A DNA stretch of 23,593 nt from a virus. The stretch's first letter is position 1, and the number at the start of each line of letters is the position of its first letter. A model generated the notes under the pieces. The model made no database searches, was not told the origin of the DNA, and worked only from the letters and a program-made list of their open reading frames with translations. The stretch is taken from the IMG/VR virus record IMGVR_UViG_3300048027_000059, positions 1-23,593 of that record; one strand, written 5' to 3'. Below are positions 1-7,588 of the stretch, in pieces. A program made the translations under genes and the position numbers.

Positions 1-1038
1 ACCTTAAAAGAAGCGTTTGAAGAAGCGAACGCTGATATGTTGTCTGCTGGCATAAAAAATCAACAGCTCAAAATAAATGTTGACGCTTCTGGTAACGTTA
101 GAAGCATAACTGAACAGCCAAATGTGCAGCAATTAGATTATCTAAAAAGAGCATTGCAATCTCTAGCGGAACAAAACAGAGATCCTAGCACTTACAGATT
201 GACAAGTAGAGGTGATCGGTATGCTAGACTTGCAAGGCAGCTTAGATCAGCATTAGGTGAAGCGGTTATTGATCCTCAGACAAATAGACGTTTGTACGAC
301 GAGGCAGTGAAACTAGGTGGCGATACAATTTCAGAACAAACTGCTTTTAAATTAGGTCGTGATGCATTGAAGCCGCAAACAGAAATTGAAGATGTTTTTG
401 ATGTTGTTGGATCAAATCCCTCTGACGCTCAAACGCAAGCGTTAAGAATGGGATTAAGCCAGTACATTAAGAAAGTATTGAAAGATGTTAAGAGCGTTCC
501 TAGTGACCCAGATTTAGAAGCAAGACAGCTTGATGCATTTTATCGCTTAACATCTTCTGATGCGGCGCGTGAAAAAATTACAATGATTTTAGCCGATCAA
601 GCACCAGCTATGCTTAAACAAATTGATGAAGTGGCGCAGTCTGCTTTAGTGAGAAGTCAGTTTAGACAAGGATCTCAAACAGCTATACGGCAATCAACAC
701 AAAAAAGCGTTGAAGATCAAACACAATTTGGGCCAGCAAGTTCTTTGCTGCAAGGCAAACCTTTTGAGGCAGCGCAAAAGATTGTTTCTGATTTAACGGG
801 CTTCACTGATGAGATGGTGGATAGCAGACGAACAGCTATTTACAACGACATTGCTAGAGCCTTAACTGATCGGGGAACAGATAAGGCTCTAAAAGCTGTT
901 GAGATTATGCAAGACGCATTGCGAGGAAAAGTAAGAACGCAAGAAGAAAATCAAATGCTCGCTAATGAGATTGCTATAATCTTAGGCAGTGCCGGTCAAA
1001 AAGAAACAGAGCGCCGTGCTGGTGGACTGTTAGATTAA
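1..1038 (+). CDS. Helical virion protein, C-terminal part (probable internal/ejection protein), 5' end outside window
   Basis: The reading frame is open from the first base, so the ATG at 37 is internal and the true start lies upstream. About 345 residues are visible, almost all charged amphipathic helix. The region with LKRALQSL, the Arg-rich stretch around RGDRYARLARQLRSAL, then ALGEAV, a LYDEAVKLGG segment and a GSQTAIRQS motif resembles the C-terminal helical domain common in phage and prophage structural proteins described as internal or DNA-ejection proteins. That assignment is by recalled family resemblance. It sits 10 bases upstream of the portal gene, which fits a virion role. No catalytic motif is seen in the visible part; a lytic transglycosylase domain could lie in the missing N-terminus. 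Confidence 0.6.
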   Translation, partial: TLKEAFEEANADMLSAGIKNQQLKINVDASGNVRSITEQPNVQQLDYLKRALQSLAEQNRDPSTYRLTSRGDRYARLARQLRSALGEAVIDPQTNRRLYDEAVKLGGDTISEQTAFKLGRDALKPQTEIEDVFDVVGSNPSDAQTQALRMGLSQYIKKVLKDVKSVPSDPDLEARQLDAFYRLTSSDAAREKITMILADQAPAMLKQIDEVAQSALVRSQFRQGSQTAIRQSTQKSVEDQTQFGPASSLLQGKPFEAAQKIVSDLTGFTDEMVDSRRTAIYNDIARALTDRGTDKALKAVEIMQDALRGKVRTQEENQMLANEIAIILGSAGQKETERRAGGLLD

Positions 1039-1048
1039 AGGAAGCAAC

Positions 1049-3151
1049 ATGCGTTTAGAACCATTAGACGAAGTACAGATTGAAAGCATTGTTTCCAAAG
1101 CAATTCAAGATGCGGTGGATTTCATAGACGGTGAAATAGCGCCTCAAAGAATTAAAGCACAACGGTACTTTGATGGGGAAGTTGATATTGGCTATGAAGA
1201 AGGCCGGTCAAGGGTTGTAGCAACTAAGTGCCGTGAAGTCGTGCGTGGCATGAAGCCATCTATTCAACGCATTTTTTTGACAAGCGAAAAACCTGTTGAG
1301 TTTGTGCCGCGTGGGCCAGAAGATGTCCAATCAGCAGAACAGGCTACGCAATATATAAGCTACAAGTTTCAGCAGCATGATGGGTATCGTGTGCTAAACG
1401 ACGTTTTCCAAGATGCTATGGTGAAGAAGGCGGGGATTGCTTACGTTTACCACAAAGAAAACATGGAAACAGAGATCCACACGTTCACTAATCTGACTGA
1501 TGAGGCGTTTACCGTTATCGTAAAAGAGGATGACGTAGAGGTTTTAGAGCATGAAGCCCGCATGACCATCACTGTAGATGAAATGGGAATGGAAATAGAA
1601 ACCCCAGAGCATGATGTAAAAATTGCGCGGTCAATGCCTCATGGCGATCTATGCATAGAAAGTGTGCCGCCAGAAGATTTCTTTGTAGATAGAAATGCAC
1701 GTTCTATAGATGATTGCTATTGCGTTGGTCATAGCACAGAAATGCGTGTTTCTGACCTTTTGGCTATGGGTTTTAGCTTAGATAATTTAGCTGACCTTGA
1801 TGGATCTCAGTATAGCACAATGGACGATGAGGCAGAATTTGAGCGCCGTGGGTATGCTACAGATGACGATGATGAGAACACCTCTACGGCATCAAAGAAA
1901 ATCACTGTAACAACGGCATATATGGAACTTGATATAGAGGGATCGGGTGTGCCGGTTTTGTATCAATTCCTTTGCGCTGGATCTTCCTACAAGCTGCTTA
2001 ATTTTTACGAAGCAGATCACATTCCATACGCTATCTTTGAGTGCGATCCAGAGCCACACGCTTTTTTTGGCACATCTCTTGTTGACTTGGTTATGGACGA
2101 TCAGGACGCTGCTACAGCAATGTTGCGGGGTGTTTTGGACAACGTGGCGTTGACGAACAATCCAGCACTACAAATTGTAGATGGTCAGGTCGCGGTGGAC
2201 GATCTTTTAAATAATGAAATCGGACGAATAATCAGGGTTAAATCACCGGCTGCGGTTTCTGAAATGACAGTGCCTTTCACGGCTGGTCAGACTTTACCGG
2301 CTATGCAGTATTTTGACCAATTGGTAGATAACAAAACCGGCGTTAGCAAAATGGCGCAGGGTCTTGATCCAGACGTTTTGAAATCTTCTACAGCAACGGC
2401 AATTGCTGCATCTCAAGAGGGCCAAACGGGTCAAGCTGAAGTTATAGCTCGCAATTTTGCTGAAGGCGGTATGCGTCAATTGTTTCAACGCATGTTGGAG
2501 TTAATGGTCAAGCACACTGATGATGAACAGCTTATGCGTTTAAATGGTGGTTTTGTTCCTGTAGATCCTAGAGCGTGGGATGCAGAAATGGATCTCATTG
2601 TTAATGTCGGGATCGGCACAGGGCGCGAAAATGAACGCGCTGTAGCGCTGCAACAGGCATTTGCTATACAGCAGCAGCTATATCAGACATACGGGCCTCA
2701 GAACGGCGTTGTAACGCTCACACAGCTACGCAATACTATGGCAGATATGCTGGCTTTGGGTGGAATTAGAAACGCAGACAGGTATTTTATGCCAATGACG
2801 CCAGAAATTGAGCAGCAAATGATGCAGCAGCAACAGCAGCAAGCACAAATGGCAGCGCAACAACCCCAACCAGATCCGAATGCGGCCTTCCTGCAAACAG
2901 AGCAAATGAAGGCACAGACAAGAGCGCAAGTTGACATGGCAAAAGCTCAGATGGATCAGCAGTATAAAATGCATAAGCTTGGCATGGATGATGATTTGCA
3001 GCGTGATGAGATGGTGCAGGATCTTGCCGTTAAGGTTGCTGAGATACTAGGTAAATATGGCGCTGCTGTTGACGTTGAGGGCGTAAAGCAGGAGCAAAAC
3101 GCTATTCGTGAGCATAACGCTCAAATGATGGGAATGTCTGGTGGATATTGA
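1049..3151 (+). CDS. Portal (head-to-tail connector) protein, P22-like
   Basis: A 700-residue protein that would form the dodecameric ring at the capsid vertex for DNA packaging and exit. The N-terminal third (REVVRGMKPSIQRIF, then EQATQYISYKFQQHDGY) and the central segment (DNVALTNNPALQIVDG, DNKTGVSKMAQGLDPD, TATAIAASQEGQ) match the P22-type podovirus portal family as I know it. The length agrees with that family (roughly 650-750). The C-terminus, about residues 580-690, is extremely Gln/Met/Ala-rich and helical, as expected for a portal barrel. The DNA there has a CAG/CAA trinucleotide-like run near 2823-2850. The ATG is preceded by AAAGGAAG at good spacing. It is followed directly by an overlapping small gene and the scaffold gene. 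Confidence 0.92.
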   Translation: MRLEPLDEVQIESIVSKAIQDAVDFIDGEIAPQRIKAQRYFDGEVDIGYEEGRSRVVATKCREVVRGMKPSIQRIFLTSEKPVEFVPRGPEDVQSAEQATQYISYKFQQHDGYRVLNDVFQDAMVKKAGIAYVYHKENMETEIHTFTNLTDEAFTVIVKEDDVEVLEHEARMTITVDEMGMEIETPEHDVKIARSMPHGDLCIESVPPEDFFVDRNARSIDDCYCVGHSTEMRVSDLLAMGFSLDNLADLDGSQYSTMDDEAEFERRGYATDDDDENTSTASKKITVTTAYMELDIEGSGVPVLYQFLCAGSSYKLLNFYEADHIPYAIFECDPEPHAFFGTSLVDLVMDDQDAATAMLRGVLDNVALTNNPALQIVDGQVAVDDLLNNEIGRIIRVKSPAAVSEMTVPFTAGQTLPAMQYFDQLVDNKTGVSKMAQGLDPDVLKSSTATAIAASQEGQTGQAEVIARNFAEGGMRQLFQRMLELMVKHTDDEQLMRLNGGFVPVDPRAWDAEMDLIVNVGIGTGRENERAVALQQAFAIQQQLYQTYGPQNGVVTLTQLRNTMADMLALGGIRNADRYFMPMTPEIEQQMMQQQQQQAQMAAQQPQPDPNAAFLQTEQMKAQTRAQVDMAKAQMDQQYKMHKLGMDDDLQRDEMVQDLAVKVAEILGKYGAAVDVEGVKQEQNAIREHNAQMMGMSGGY

Positions 3152-3389
3152 AACAAGAGCCAAACGCTCACAATCTCTGCTGCAAAATGATTGGTTTAGA
3201 GAAACCATAGAAGATTTGCGAGAACATCAAAAAAGTGTTTTCGCAAGTAGCGGTAAGGATGACGTATCCAACCGCGAGGAGGCACACGCAATTCTGCGGG
3301 CCTTAAATGCAATTGAGCATTTGCTGCAAGCCGATGTGGATGCAGTGAAGCTCCTTCAGAAGAAGGGAAAGCACCGTGGACACGACTAA
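3141..3389 (+). CDS. Small helical protein between portal and scaffold
   Basis: An 82-residue charged, probably all-helical protein. It starts with GTG inside the last codons of the portal gene (11-base overlap), and its end overlaps the scaffold start by 14 bases. It is therefore almost certainly translated as part of the portal-scaffold-capsid operon. No enzymatic motif is visible. I do not recognise a named family. Its position and helical content suggest a head assembly or scaffold accessory function, which is inference from neighbours only. The C-terminus is basic (KKGKHRGHD). Confidence 0.75.
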   Translation: MDIETRAKRSQSLLQNDWFRETIEDLREHQKSVFASSGKDDVSNREEAHAILRALNAIEHLLQADVDAVKLLQKKGKHRGHD

Positions 3390-4356
3390 CCCAATCAACG
3401 GTAATGACTTAGGGGCTGTTGCCGAAAATTTGATTATGGAAGCCCCAAATCCGCAAGAAGTTATAGAAGATGCTGTAGAGGTAACTGATGACGGTCAGCC
3501 CGAAACGGTAGAAGCTGAAGCTGAATTTGTGGATGACACTGAGATCAATGCCAGTGAAGAAAGTGTTGATGAGGAATACGAAGAAGCTGAAGAAAGCGAA
3601 GTTCAAGAGGAACCTATTTATCGCGTCAGAGTAGATGGCGAAGAAAAAGAGGTAAGCCTAGATGAACTCAAACGCGGGTACTCAGGGCAAAAGTATATCC
3701 AAAAGGGCATGGCTGAAGCGGCGCAAGCCAAAAAGCAAGTTGAGGAAGTAACTCAAAAAGTGACCCAAGAGCGTCAAATGCTTGCACAGATGATGCAGCA
3801 AATCCAAAACGGTGAAATACCGCCTGTGCCACAATATCCATCAGAGGAACTACGCGCTAGTGACCCTCTAGGCTATTTAGAAGCAGAGGCAGAATATCGC
3901 CGTGCCGTTGATAAGCGTAATGATTTTGACCGTAAGGCTCAATATGTTGCGCAACAGCAGCGCGCCCAAGAAGAACAGCAACACAATCAGTTTCTTGAAC
4001 AGCAAGCTATGCGTTTGCAGGAATGGATGCCTGATTTTGCTGATCCAGAAAAGCGCACTGTATTTATCAAGGAAATGACTACTAAAGCAAAGAAGCACTA
4101 TGATCTGACAAATGAGCAGATTTCTACTGTGAAAACCGCTGAAGAAGTTATGATCTTGAACGATGCTTTGAAATGGCGTGAGCTACAGCAAACCAAAACC
4201 GCTGCTACTAAAAAAGCAGAAGGTGCGCGGCCTGTAGTGAAACCGGCAGCAAAGCGGGCAGCAACGGCAGGAAAAGCTACAAAATCTAAACAAGCTAGAG
4301 CGCAGATGCAGAAAAGAGGCGGCATTGATGATGTTGCTAATTTTCTTCTCTCTTAA
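3376..4356 (+). CDS. Capsid scaffolding protein
   Basis: A 326-residue protein directly upstream of the capsid gene. The first 75 residues are very acidic, with many Glu/Asp (for example EEYEEAEESEVQEEP). A short beta-like module follows (YRVRVDGEEKEVSLDELKRGY, around 81-102), typical of podovirus scaffold proteins. Next comes a long Gln/Glu/Ala coiled coil (about 115-215) and a Lys/Ala-rich basic tail (about 270-318) that could contact capsid protein. The start is GTG with AGAAGGGA upstream. An acidic head, coiled coil and basic C-terminus just before the capsid gene is the classic scaffold arrangement. It has no protease motif. Confidence 0.88.
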   Translation: MDTTNPINGNDLGAVAENLIMEAPNPQEVIEDAVEVTDDGQPETVEAEAEFVDDTEINASEESVDEEYEEAEESEVQEEPIYRVRVDGEEKEVSLDELKRGYSGQKYIQKGMAEAAQAKKQVEEVTQKVTQERQMLAQMMQQIQNGEIPPVPQYPSEELRASDPLGYLEAEAEYRRAVDKRNDFDRKAQYVAQQQRAQEEQQHNQFLEQQAMRLQEWMPDFADPEKRTVFIKEMTTKAKKHYDLTNEQISTVKTAEEVMILNDALKWRELQQTKTAATKKAEGARPVVKPAAKRAATAGKATKSKQARAQMQKRGGIDDVANFLLS

Positions 4357-4380
4357 CTTTTGCAATGAAAGGATACGGCA

Positions 4381-5340
4381 ATGGCTGTTACTGCAAATAC
4401 AAATGAAACATATGATGTTTCAACAATCCGCGAGGATTTATCTGAGGCCTTAGCCTCAGTGTCGCCTACTGAAACCGTTTTTATGAGTGCTATTGGAACG
4501 CGCAGCGTTGATAATACTTACTTTGAATGGTCTGAAGTAGATTTGGCCGCAGCAGCGACAAACACCCAAATAGAGGGTGATGTTGGGCTGTCTAACTCTG
4601 CACCAACAAACGCAGTGCGGAAAGGCAACTATACAAATATTAGCGCTAAGGTTGTAGAGGTTTCTGATACAAACCAAGCGGTTAATGGTGTTGCTAATGC
4701 TCAGACAGTAGCCAAGCAAGTCGCTTATAAGTTGTCTGAAATGAAACGCGACATGGAAAAGATGTGTCTGTCAAATGTGGCGGGAAATGCTGGGGCGTCT
4801 GGTACGGCTCGCGTTACTGCTGGTTTGCCAGCATTCTTGACTACTAACGCAGCGCGTGGAACTGGCGGCGCAGACGGTACTACATCAGGATCAGGAACAT
4901 CTGGGTATCCAAATGCTGCTGCAACTGACGGTACTCAAAGAGCCGTTACAGAAGCGCTCCTTAAAGGGGTTATCGCTGATTGTTGGGATCAGGGTGCAAC
5001 GCCTTCAATCGTGCTTTGCGGATCTGCTCAGAAGCAAACTATCTCTGCCTTCACAGGTAACGCTACGCGCTTCAAAGAAGCAGAAGATAGCAAGCTGAAC
5101 GCTGCAATTGATGTTTACATCTCAGACTTTGGTGAGTTGCAAATCGTTCCAGCCCGTCACATTCGCTCGCGTGATGTGTTCGTGCTTGATCCAAGCTACG
5201 CTGAGATTGCGTACTTGCAAACTGCTAATCAGAAGCCATTGGCTCGCACTGGCCTGTCAGAGCGCCGCTTGATTTCTGCTGAGTGGGGTTTACAGGTTAC
5301 TTCAGAGAAAGCGCACGGCGTTATTGCTGATGTAAGCTAA
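4381..5340 (+). CDS. Major capsid protein, SU10/DUF5309 type (HK97 fold)
   Basis: A 319-residue protein expected to build the icosahedral shell. The N-terminal pattern (YDVSTIREDLSEAL, TETVFMSAIG, YFEWSEVDLA) and the middle (ISAKVVEVSDTNQAVNG, LSEMKRDMEKMCLSN) are the hallmarks of the DUF5309/SU10-like major capsid family, as is the C-terminal part with ARHIRSRDVFVLDPSYAEIAYL and a GLSERRLISAEWGLQV end. A Gly/Thr/Ser-rich stretch at about 158-185 is probably an exposed loop. The ATG follows AAAGGA at proper spacing. A GAAA-tetraloop hairpin lies just after the stop. No decoration-protein gene is obvious next to it. Confidence 0.93.
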   Translation: MAVTANTNETYDVSTIREDLSEALASVSPTETVFMSAIGTRSVDNTYFEWSEVDLAAAATNTQIEGDVGLSNSAPTNAVRKGNYTNISAKVVEVSDTNQAVNGVANAQTVAKQVAYKLSEMKRDMEKMCLSNVAGNAGASGTARVTAGLPAFLTTNAARGTGGADGTTSGSGTSGYPNAAATDGTQRAVTEALLKGVIADCWDQGATPSIVLCGSAQKQTISAFTGNATRFKEAEDSKLNAAIDVYISDFGELQIVPARHIRSRDVFVLDPSYAEIAYLQTANQKPLARTGLSERRLISAEWGLQVTSEKAHGVIADVS

Positions 5341-5352
5341 ATAAGGCATAGT

Positions 5353-5380
5353 AGGGGGGCAGAAATGCCCCTCTATTCTT
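5353..5380 (+). terminator. Hairpin with GAAA tetraloop after the capsid gene (partial terminator or RNA-processing site)
   Basis: Bases 5353-5361 pair with 5366-5374 (nine pairs, one G-U) around a GAAA loop at 5362-5365. The sequence then runs TCTATTCTT, only modestly T-rich. It lies 12 bases after the capsid stop and before the next small gene, so it may trim or attenuate late transcription and give excess capsid mRNA. A fully efficient terminator would need a longer U tract. Confidence 0.6.
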
Positions 5381-5393
5381 ATGGAAGGTTGAT

Positions 5394-5564
5394 ATGAAAA
5401 TTAAAATTATCACTGACAGAGGCCCATTTGTTGATGGTGTACGCGCAAAAATGGGCGATATCGTTGACGTTTCAACAGAAGAAGCAAAGCTAATGATGTC
5501 ATTAGAGTTTGCTATGCGGGCAGAAGAAAAGCCTAAAAAGCCAAAGAAGAAAAAAGATGACTGA
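5394..5564 (+). CDS. Small post-capsid protein (56 aa)
   Basis: A 56-residue ORF with ATG preceded by GGAAGGTTGAT, ending in an 8-base overlap with the next gene. The N-terminal two thirds read as a short beta-type fold (MKIKIITDRGPFVDGVR, then KMGDIVDVSTEEAKLMM). This resembles the short phage proteins that follow capsid genes, with the layout beta strand, an added-loop motif, GD-x-(I/V)-x-V and 'EEA..L'. The tail is almost pure Lys (KPKKPKKKKDD). A head-associated role is inferred from position and the recurrent layout. Confidence 0.7.
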   Translation: MKIKIITDRGPFVDGVRAKMGDIVDVSTEEAKLMMSLEFAMRAEEKPKKPKKKKDD

Positions 5565-5844
5565 TAGCCTAAGTCTAAAAACCTCTTATAAAACAGAAGA
5601 TGACAAGCTGATCGTGAGCCGTTCACAAGATGTCAGTGCCATTTTAGATTTTAATAAGGAAAAACAAATAGACGGGCATAACCGTAAATCAGATATGCGT
5701 CACGTTACTTCAATTCCTTTTGTAGTTGCGGAAATGTGGCTGAAAGAAAGTGGATTAAAATTAGGTTCTCCAGAATTTTCTGAATATGTCAAAGGAAAAT
5801 TACTTTCTGGTGATTACAGCAAGCTGATGGTTCATGGTTATTAG
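5557..5844 (+). CDS. Conserved phage protein of unknown function, head region
   Basis: A 95-residue protein. A TTG start further upstream is possible (5509), but the ATG at 5557 gives the usual 8-base overlap with the preceding gene and removes an unnatural basic leader. The layout (acidic N-terminus, 'ILDFNKEKQIDG', then MRHVTSIPFVVAEMWLKESG, then 'YVKGKLLSGDYSKLMV') matches a small family common in podoviruses. Its conserved core is 'R.VASIP.VV.E.W', followed by a 'KL.D..Y.KL' helix. The function of that family is not known to me. A role in head completion or tail attachment is possible from the position only. Confidence 0.75.
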   Translation: MTDSLSLKTSYKTEDDKLIVSRSQDVSAILDFNKEKQIDGHNRKSDMRHVTSIPFVVAEMWLKESGLKLGSPEFSEYVKGKLLSGDYSKLMVHGY

Positions 5845-5854
5845 GGCGCGAATA

Positions 5855-6067
5855 ATGAAGTTTATTGAAGATTACATGGGCTTTTTAATAGCCATAGCGG
5901 GTGCTTTTGCTGCATCAGCATGGTGGATAATTAACAATCTTTTGACCAGTAAATCTCAGATTAAGCTTCTTGAGCAAAAAACAGACATGATGCACGAACT
6001 TTTAAAAGAAATGCGCGACGATCAAAAGGAAATGCGGCGCGATATTCAGAATTTAGCTGTCAAGTAA
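5855..6067 (+). CDS. Membrane-anchored coiled-coil protein, possible lysis accessory
   Basis: A 70-residue protein if translation starts at the ATG with AGGG eight bases upstream. An in-frame ATG at 5834 overlaps the previous gene but has no better ribosome site. Residues about 8-31 form one hydrophobic segment (GFLIAIAGAFAASAWWIINN). The remainder is a highly charged helix with heptad spacing (LLEQKTDMMHELLKEMRDDQ). One TM helix plus a cytoplasmic coiled coil resembles XhlA-type and other holin-associated proteins. Its place at the head of the lysis block supports that, but no direct family match is claimed. Confidence 0.72.
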   Translation: MKFIEDYMGFLIAIAGAFAASAWWIINNLLTSKSQIKLLEQKTDMMHELLKEMRDDQKEMRRDIQNLAVK

Positions 6068-6071
6068 AATG

Positions 6072-6080
6072 TGATATAAT
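6072..6080 (+). promoter_or_regulatory. Extended -10 promoter TGATATAAT
   Basis: TG at 6072-6073, one base, then a perfect TATAAT at 6075-6080. The -35 region (6052-6057, TTTAGC) is poor, as is common for extended -10 promoters. It lies just after the stop of the 5855 gene and could drive the lysis genes independently of the head genes. Transcription would start at about 6087, on the next ATG. Confidence 0.55.
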
Positions 6081-6086
6081 CGGGCC

Positions 6087-6260
6087 ATGATTTGCGCCCT
6101 CACATCTATTGCCTTTGGAATGTTTCCGCATGGGATCATGTATAAGGCTTGCCGGTATCGTTGCCCGCGCCCGTCATTTTATTATCATTATCCAAAAATA
6201 TACAGAATACATCCTGATGCAAAATGCTTGGGATACATTATCGTGGGGCGAGATACATGA
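6087..6260 (+). CDS. Small Cys-rich ORF (57 aa), tentative
   Basis: It fills what would otherwise be a 189-base gap and ends in an ATGA overlap with the next gene, the usual coupling in this genome. The peptide has five Cys and many Tyr/His residues (MICALTSIAFGMFPHGIMY start, then CRYRCPRP, then DAKCLGYIIVGRDT). The ATG lies seven bases after a TATAAT box with no Shine-Dalgarno, so if expressed it may come from a leaderless transcript. I recognise no family. An unusual composition and the lack of a ribosome site leave real doubt that it is translated. Confidence 0.4.
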   Translation: MICALTSIAFGMFPHGIMYKACRYRCPRPSFYYHYPKIYRIHPDAKCLGYIIVGRDT

Positions 6261-6739
6261 TAGATCCTATCACAGCTATTGCGGGGGCTACGCAAGCGTA
6301 CAATCTTGTCAAGAAAATGGTTTATGCGGGCCGTGAGCTAGAAGATGTAGCGGGCCAGCTTGGCAAGTGGTATGGAGCAGCAGCGGATCTTGGCCGCGCA
6401 GAACAGCAGCGTAAGAACCCGCCTATTTTCACTAAACTGTTTTCGTCTGGATCTGTAGAGCAAGAAGCTTTGCAGATAATCATTCACCAAAAGAAGCTGG
6501 CAGAGCAAGAGAAAGACTTGCAGCAAATGCTGAATAATCGCTTTGGCTATGGCACTTGGCGCGAAATGGTGGAGCTACGGCGTAAGATTAAGAAAGAGCG
6601 CGAGGAAACTCTGTATAAGCAGCAAGAGCGTAAAGCGGCCTTTTTTGAAACTCTGCTGTTGATATTACTACTTGTGATGCTGGCGGCTATTATAGGGGGC
6701 GGCACATGGTTGACAGGATTAGGCGCTGGGTGGTGGTAA
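6257..6739 (+). CDS. C-terminally membrane-anchored helical protein of marine-phage type
   Basis: A 160-residue protein starting MIDPITAIAGATQAY. The ATG at 6257 overlaps an upstream stop and is preceded by GGGGCGAG. An upstream ATG at 6224 adds a leader without a ribosome site. The body is helical with a KNPPIFTKLFSSGSVEQEA segment and a Lys/Glu/Gln-rich coiled coil (about 75-120). It ends in a hydrophobic helix (ETLLLILLLVMLAAIIGGG, about 125-145). I recall near-identical layouts next to holin and endolysin genes in marine phages, without an assigned function. A tail-associated or lysis-related membrane protein is likely. Confidence 0.8.
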   Translation: MIDPITAIAGATQAYNLVKKMVYAGRELEDVAGQLGKWYGAAADLGRAEQQRKNPPIFTKLFSSGSVEQEALQIIIHQKKLAEQEKDLQQMLNNRFGYGTWREMVELRRKIKKEREETLYKQQERKAAFFETLLLILLLVMLAAIIGGGTWLTGLGAGWW

Positions 6740-6994
6740 ATGGCTGACGGGGTATCAGGAATAGGCAGCGCACCGTTTAACGTGCAGTCGGACATACACC
6801 AGCAAACCAGATCGCGTGAGCGCATAGAAACGCATCTGGTAGAGCAAAGGGTAGAGAAAGAGCATAGGGCCAACCACAGCCACCTAGAAGCGCTTGCAAA
6901 GCAAAGATTTGATCTAAACGAAACTTATGATAGGTTTGGTCGCAAGACTACAGCGGATAGACCGCAAGGAACCAAGATAAACATAGAGGTTTGA
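6740..6994 (+). CDS. Small hydrophilic protein, unknown function
   Basis: An 84-residue soluble protein starting on the base after the previous stop, with GGTGGT as ribosome site. The sequence is polar and His/Arg/Glu-rich (ERIETHLVEQRVEKEH in the middle) and ends with DRFGRKTTADRPQGTKINIEV. No membrane segment or known motif is seen. It is wedged between two membrane-protein genes of the lysis block and is probably co-translated with them. A chance match to the regulatory octamer (AGACTACA near 6948) falls inside this gene. Confidence 0.72.
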   Translation: MADGVSGIGSAPFNVQSDIHQQTRSRERIETHLVEQRVEKEHRANHSHLEALAKQRFDLNETYDRFGRKTTADRPQGTKINIEV

Positions 6995-6995
6995 T

Positions 6996-7196
6996 ATGAC
7001 TATAGCTATGGAAAAGATATTAGCTTGGAAAATAATGCCGCGCATTATGATGGCCGTTATGACGGTAATGTACATTCGCGTTTTGGAGTGGGGAATGAGC
7101 CTTGATGATTTGTCAACGCAGCAATCCGCAATGATTAGCGTTTGCTCTGGGGCCATGACGGGCGCGTTTGCCGTGTGGTTAGGTTCGGAGAAATGA
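6996..7196 (+). CDS. Small two-TM membrane protein, holin candidate
   Basis: A 66-residue protein with two hydrophobic helices: MPRIMMAVMTVMYIRVLEW (about 14-32) and a second with AMISVCSGAMTGAFAVWLG (about 45-63). The two are separated by a short polar turn with an acidic SLDDLSTQQ. The size and two-helix layout fit class II holins. The WKIMPR-x-MM N-terminus and GAMTGAFAVW C-terminus recur in marine phages next to GTA-type holins. It is preceded by AGAGG and ends in an ATGA overlap with the 3-TM holin. Holin versus antiholin or regulator cannot be decided from sequence. Confidence 0.75.
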   Translation: MTIAMEKILAWKIMPRIMMAVMTVMYIRVLEWGMSLDDLSTQQSAMISVCSGAMTGAFAVWLGSEK

Positions 7197-7588
7197 TTGA
7201 CAAGCTAATAGCGCCGGTCACTGGCCTCCTAGACAAGTTTATTCCTGATGCTGACGAGAAGGCAAAGCTCGCGCACGAAATTGCTACAATGTCGGATAGA
7301 CACGCGCAAGACTTGGCCCTCGCTCAAATACAACTCAACACAGCAGAGGCGGCAAGTGGAAGCACTTTTAAAGGTGGCTGGCGTCCTTTCATTGGCTGGA
7401 TCTGTGGGATTGCTTTTGGTTGGCACTTTATTGGTCAGCCTGTTGCCCTTTTTGTTGTAGCTTTGACAGGCACACAGATCCCGCCCTTGCCAGAGTTTGA
7501 CATGGGAACGCTTTTGACTGTTCTTGGCGGTATGTTAGGAATTGGTGGTCTTAGGACATATGAAAAGCAGAAAGGCTTAACCAAATGA
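7193..7588 (+). CDS. Holin, GTA-type three-TM family
   Basis: A 131-residue protein starting at the ATG that overlaps the preceding stop (ATGA). The first 60 residues are a charged amphipathic helix (LLDKFIPDADEKAKLAHEI, then a Gln/Ala-rich stretch). Hydrophobic segments follow from the motif GGWRPFIGWICGIAFGWHF onward, through ALFVVALTG to LLTVLGGMLGIGGLRTYEK. This is the signature of the alphaproteobacterial gene-transfer-agent holin family (Holin_3TM). It would form the inner-membrane hole that lets the amidase out. The gene is coupled to the amidase by another ATGA overlap. Confidence 0.9.
   Translation: MIDKLIAPVTGLLDKFIPDADEKAKLAHEIATMSDRHAQDLALAQIQLNTAEAASGSTFKGGWRPFIGWICGIAFGWHFIGQPVALFVVALTGTQIPPLPEFDMGTLLTVLGGMLGIGGLRTYEKQKGLTK

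Noticed and set aside
2815-2850. CAG/CAA run as a possible tandem repeat or recombination site
   Set aside because: It is simple Gln-codon bias in the helical portal C-terminus, common in this family.
2698-2974. Cys- and Leu-rich reverse-strand frames opposite the portal C-terminus
   Set aside because: They are shadows of the CAG/CAA Gln-rich repeat and have no ribosome site or independent support.
6109-6336. 75-residue frame overlapping the start of the 6257 gene
   Set aside because: It has no ribosome site and overlaps two better-supported frames; the 6087 and 6257 frames explain the region.
6948-6956. AGACTACA octamer match inside the 6740 gene
   Set aside because: It is in coding sequence with no promoter boxes around it; one or two such matches are expected by chance.
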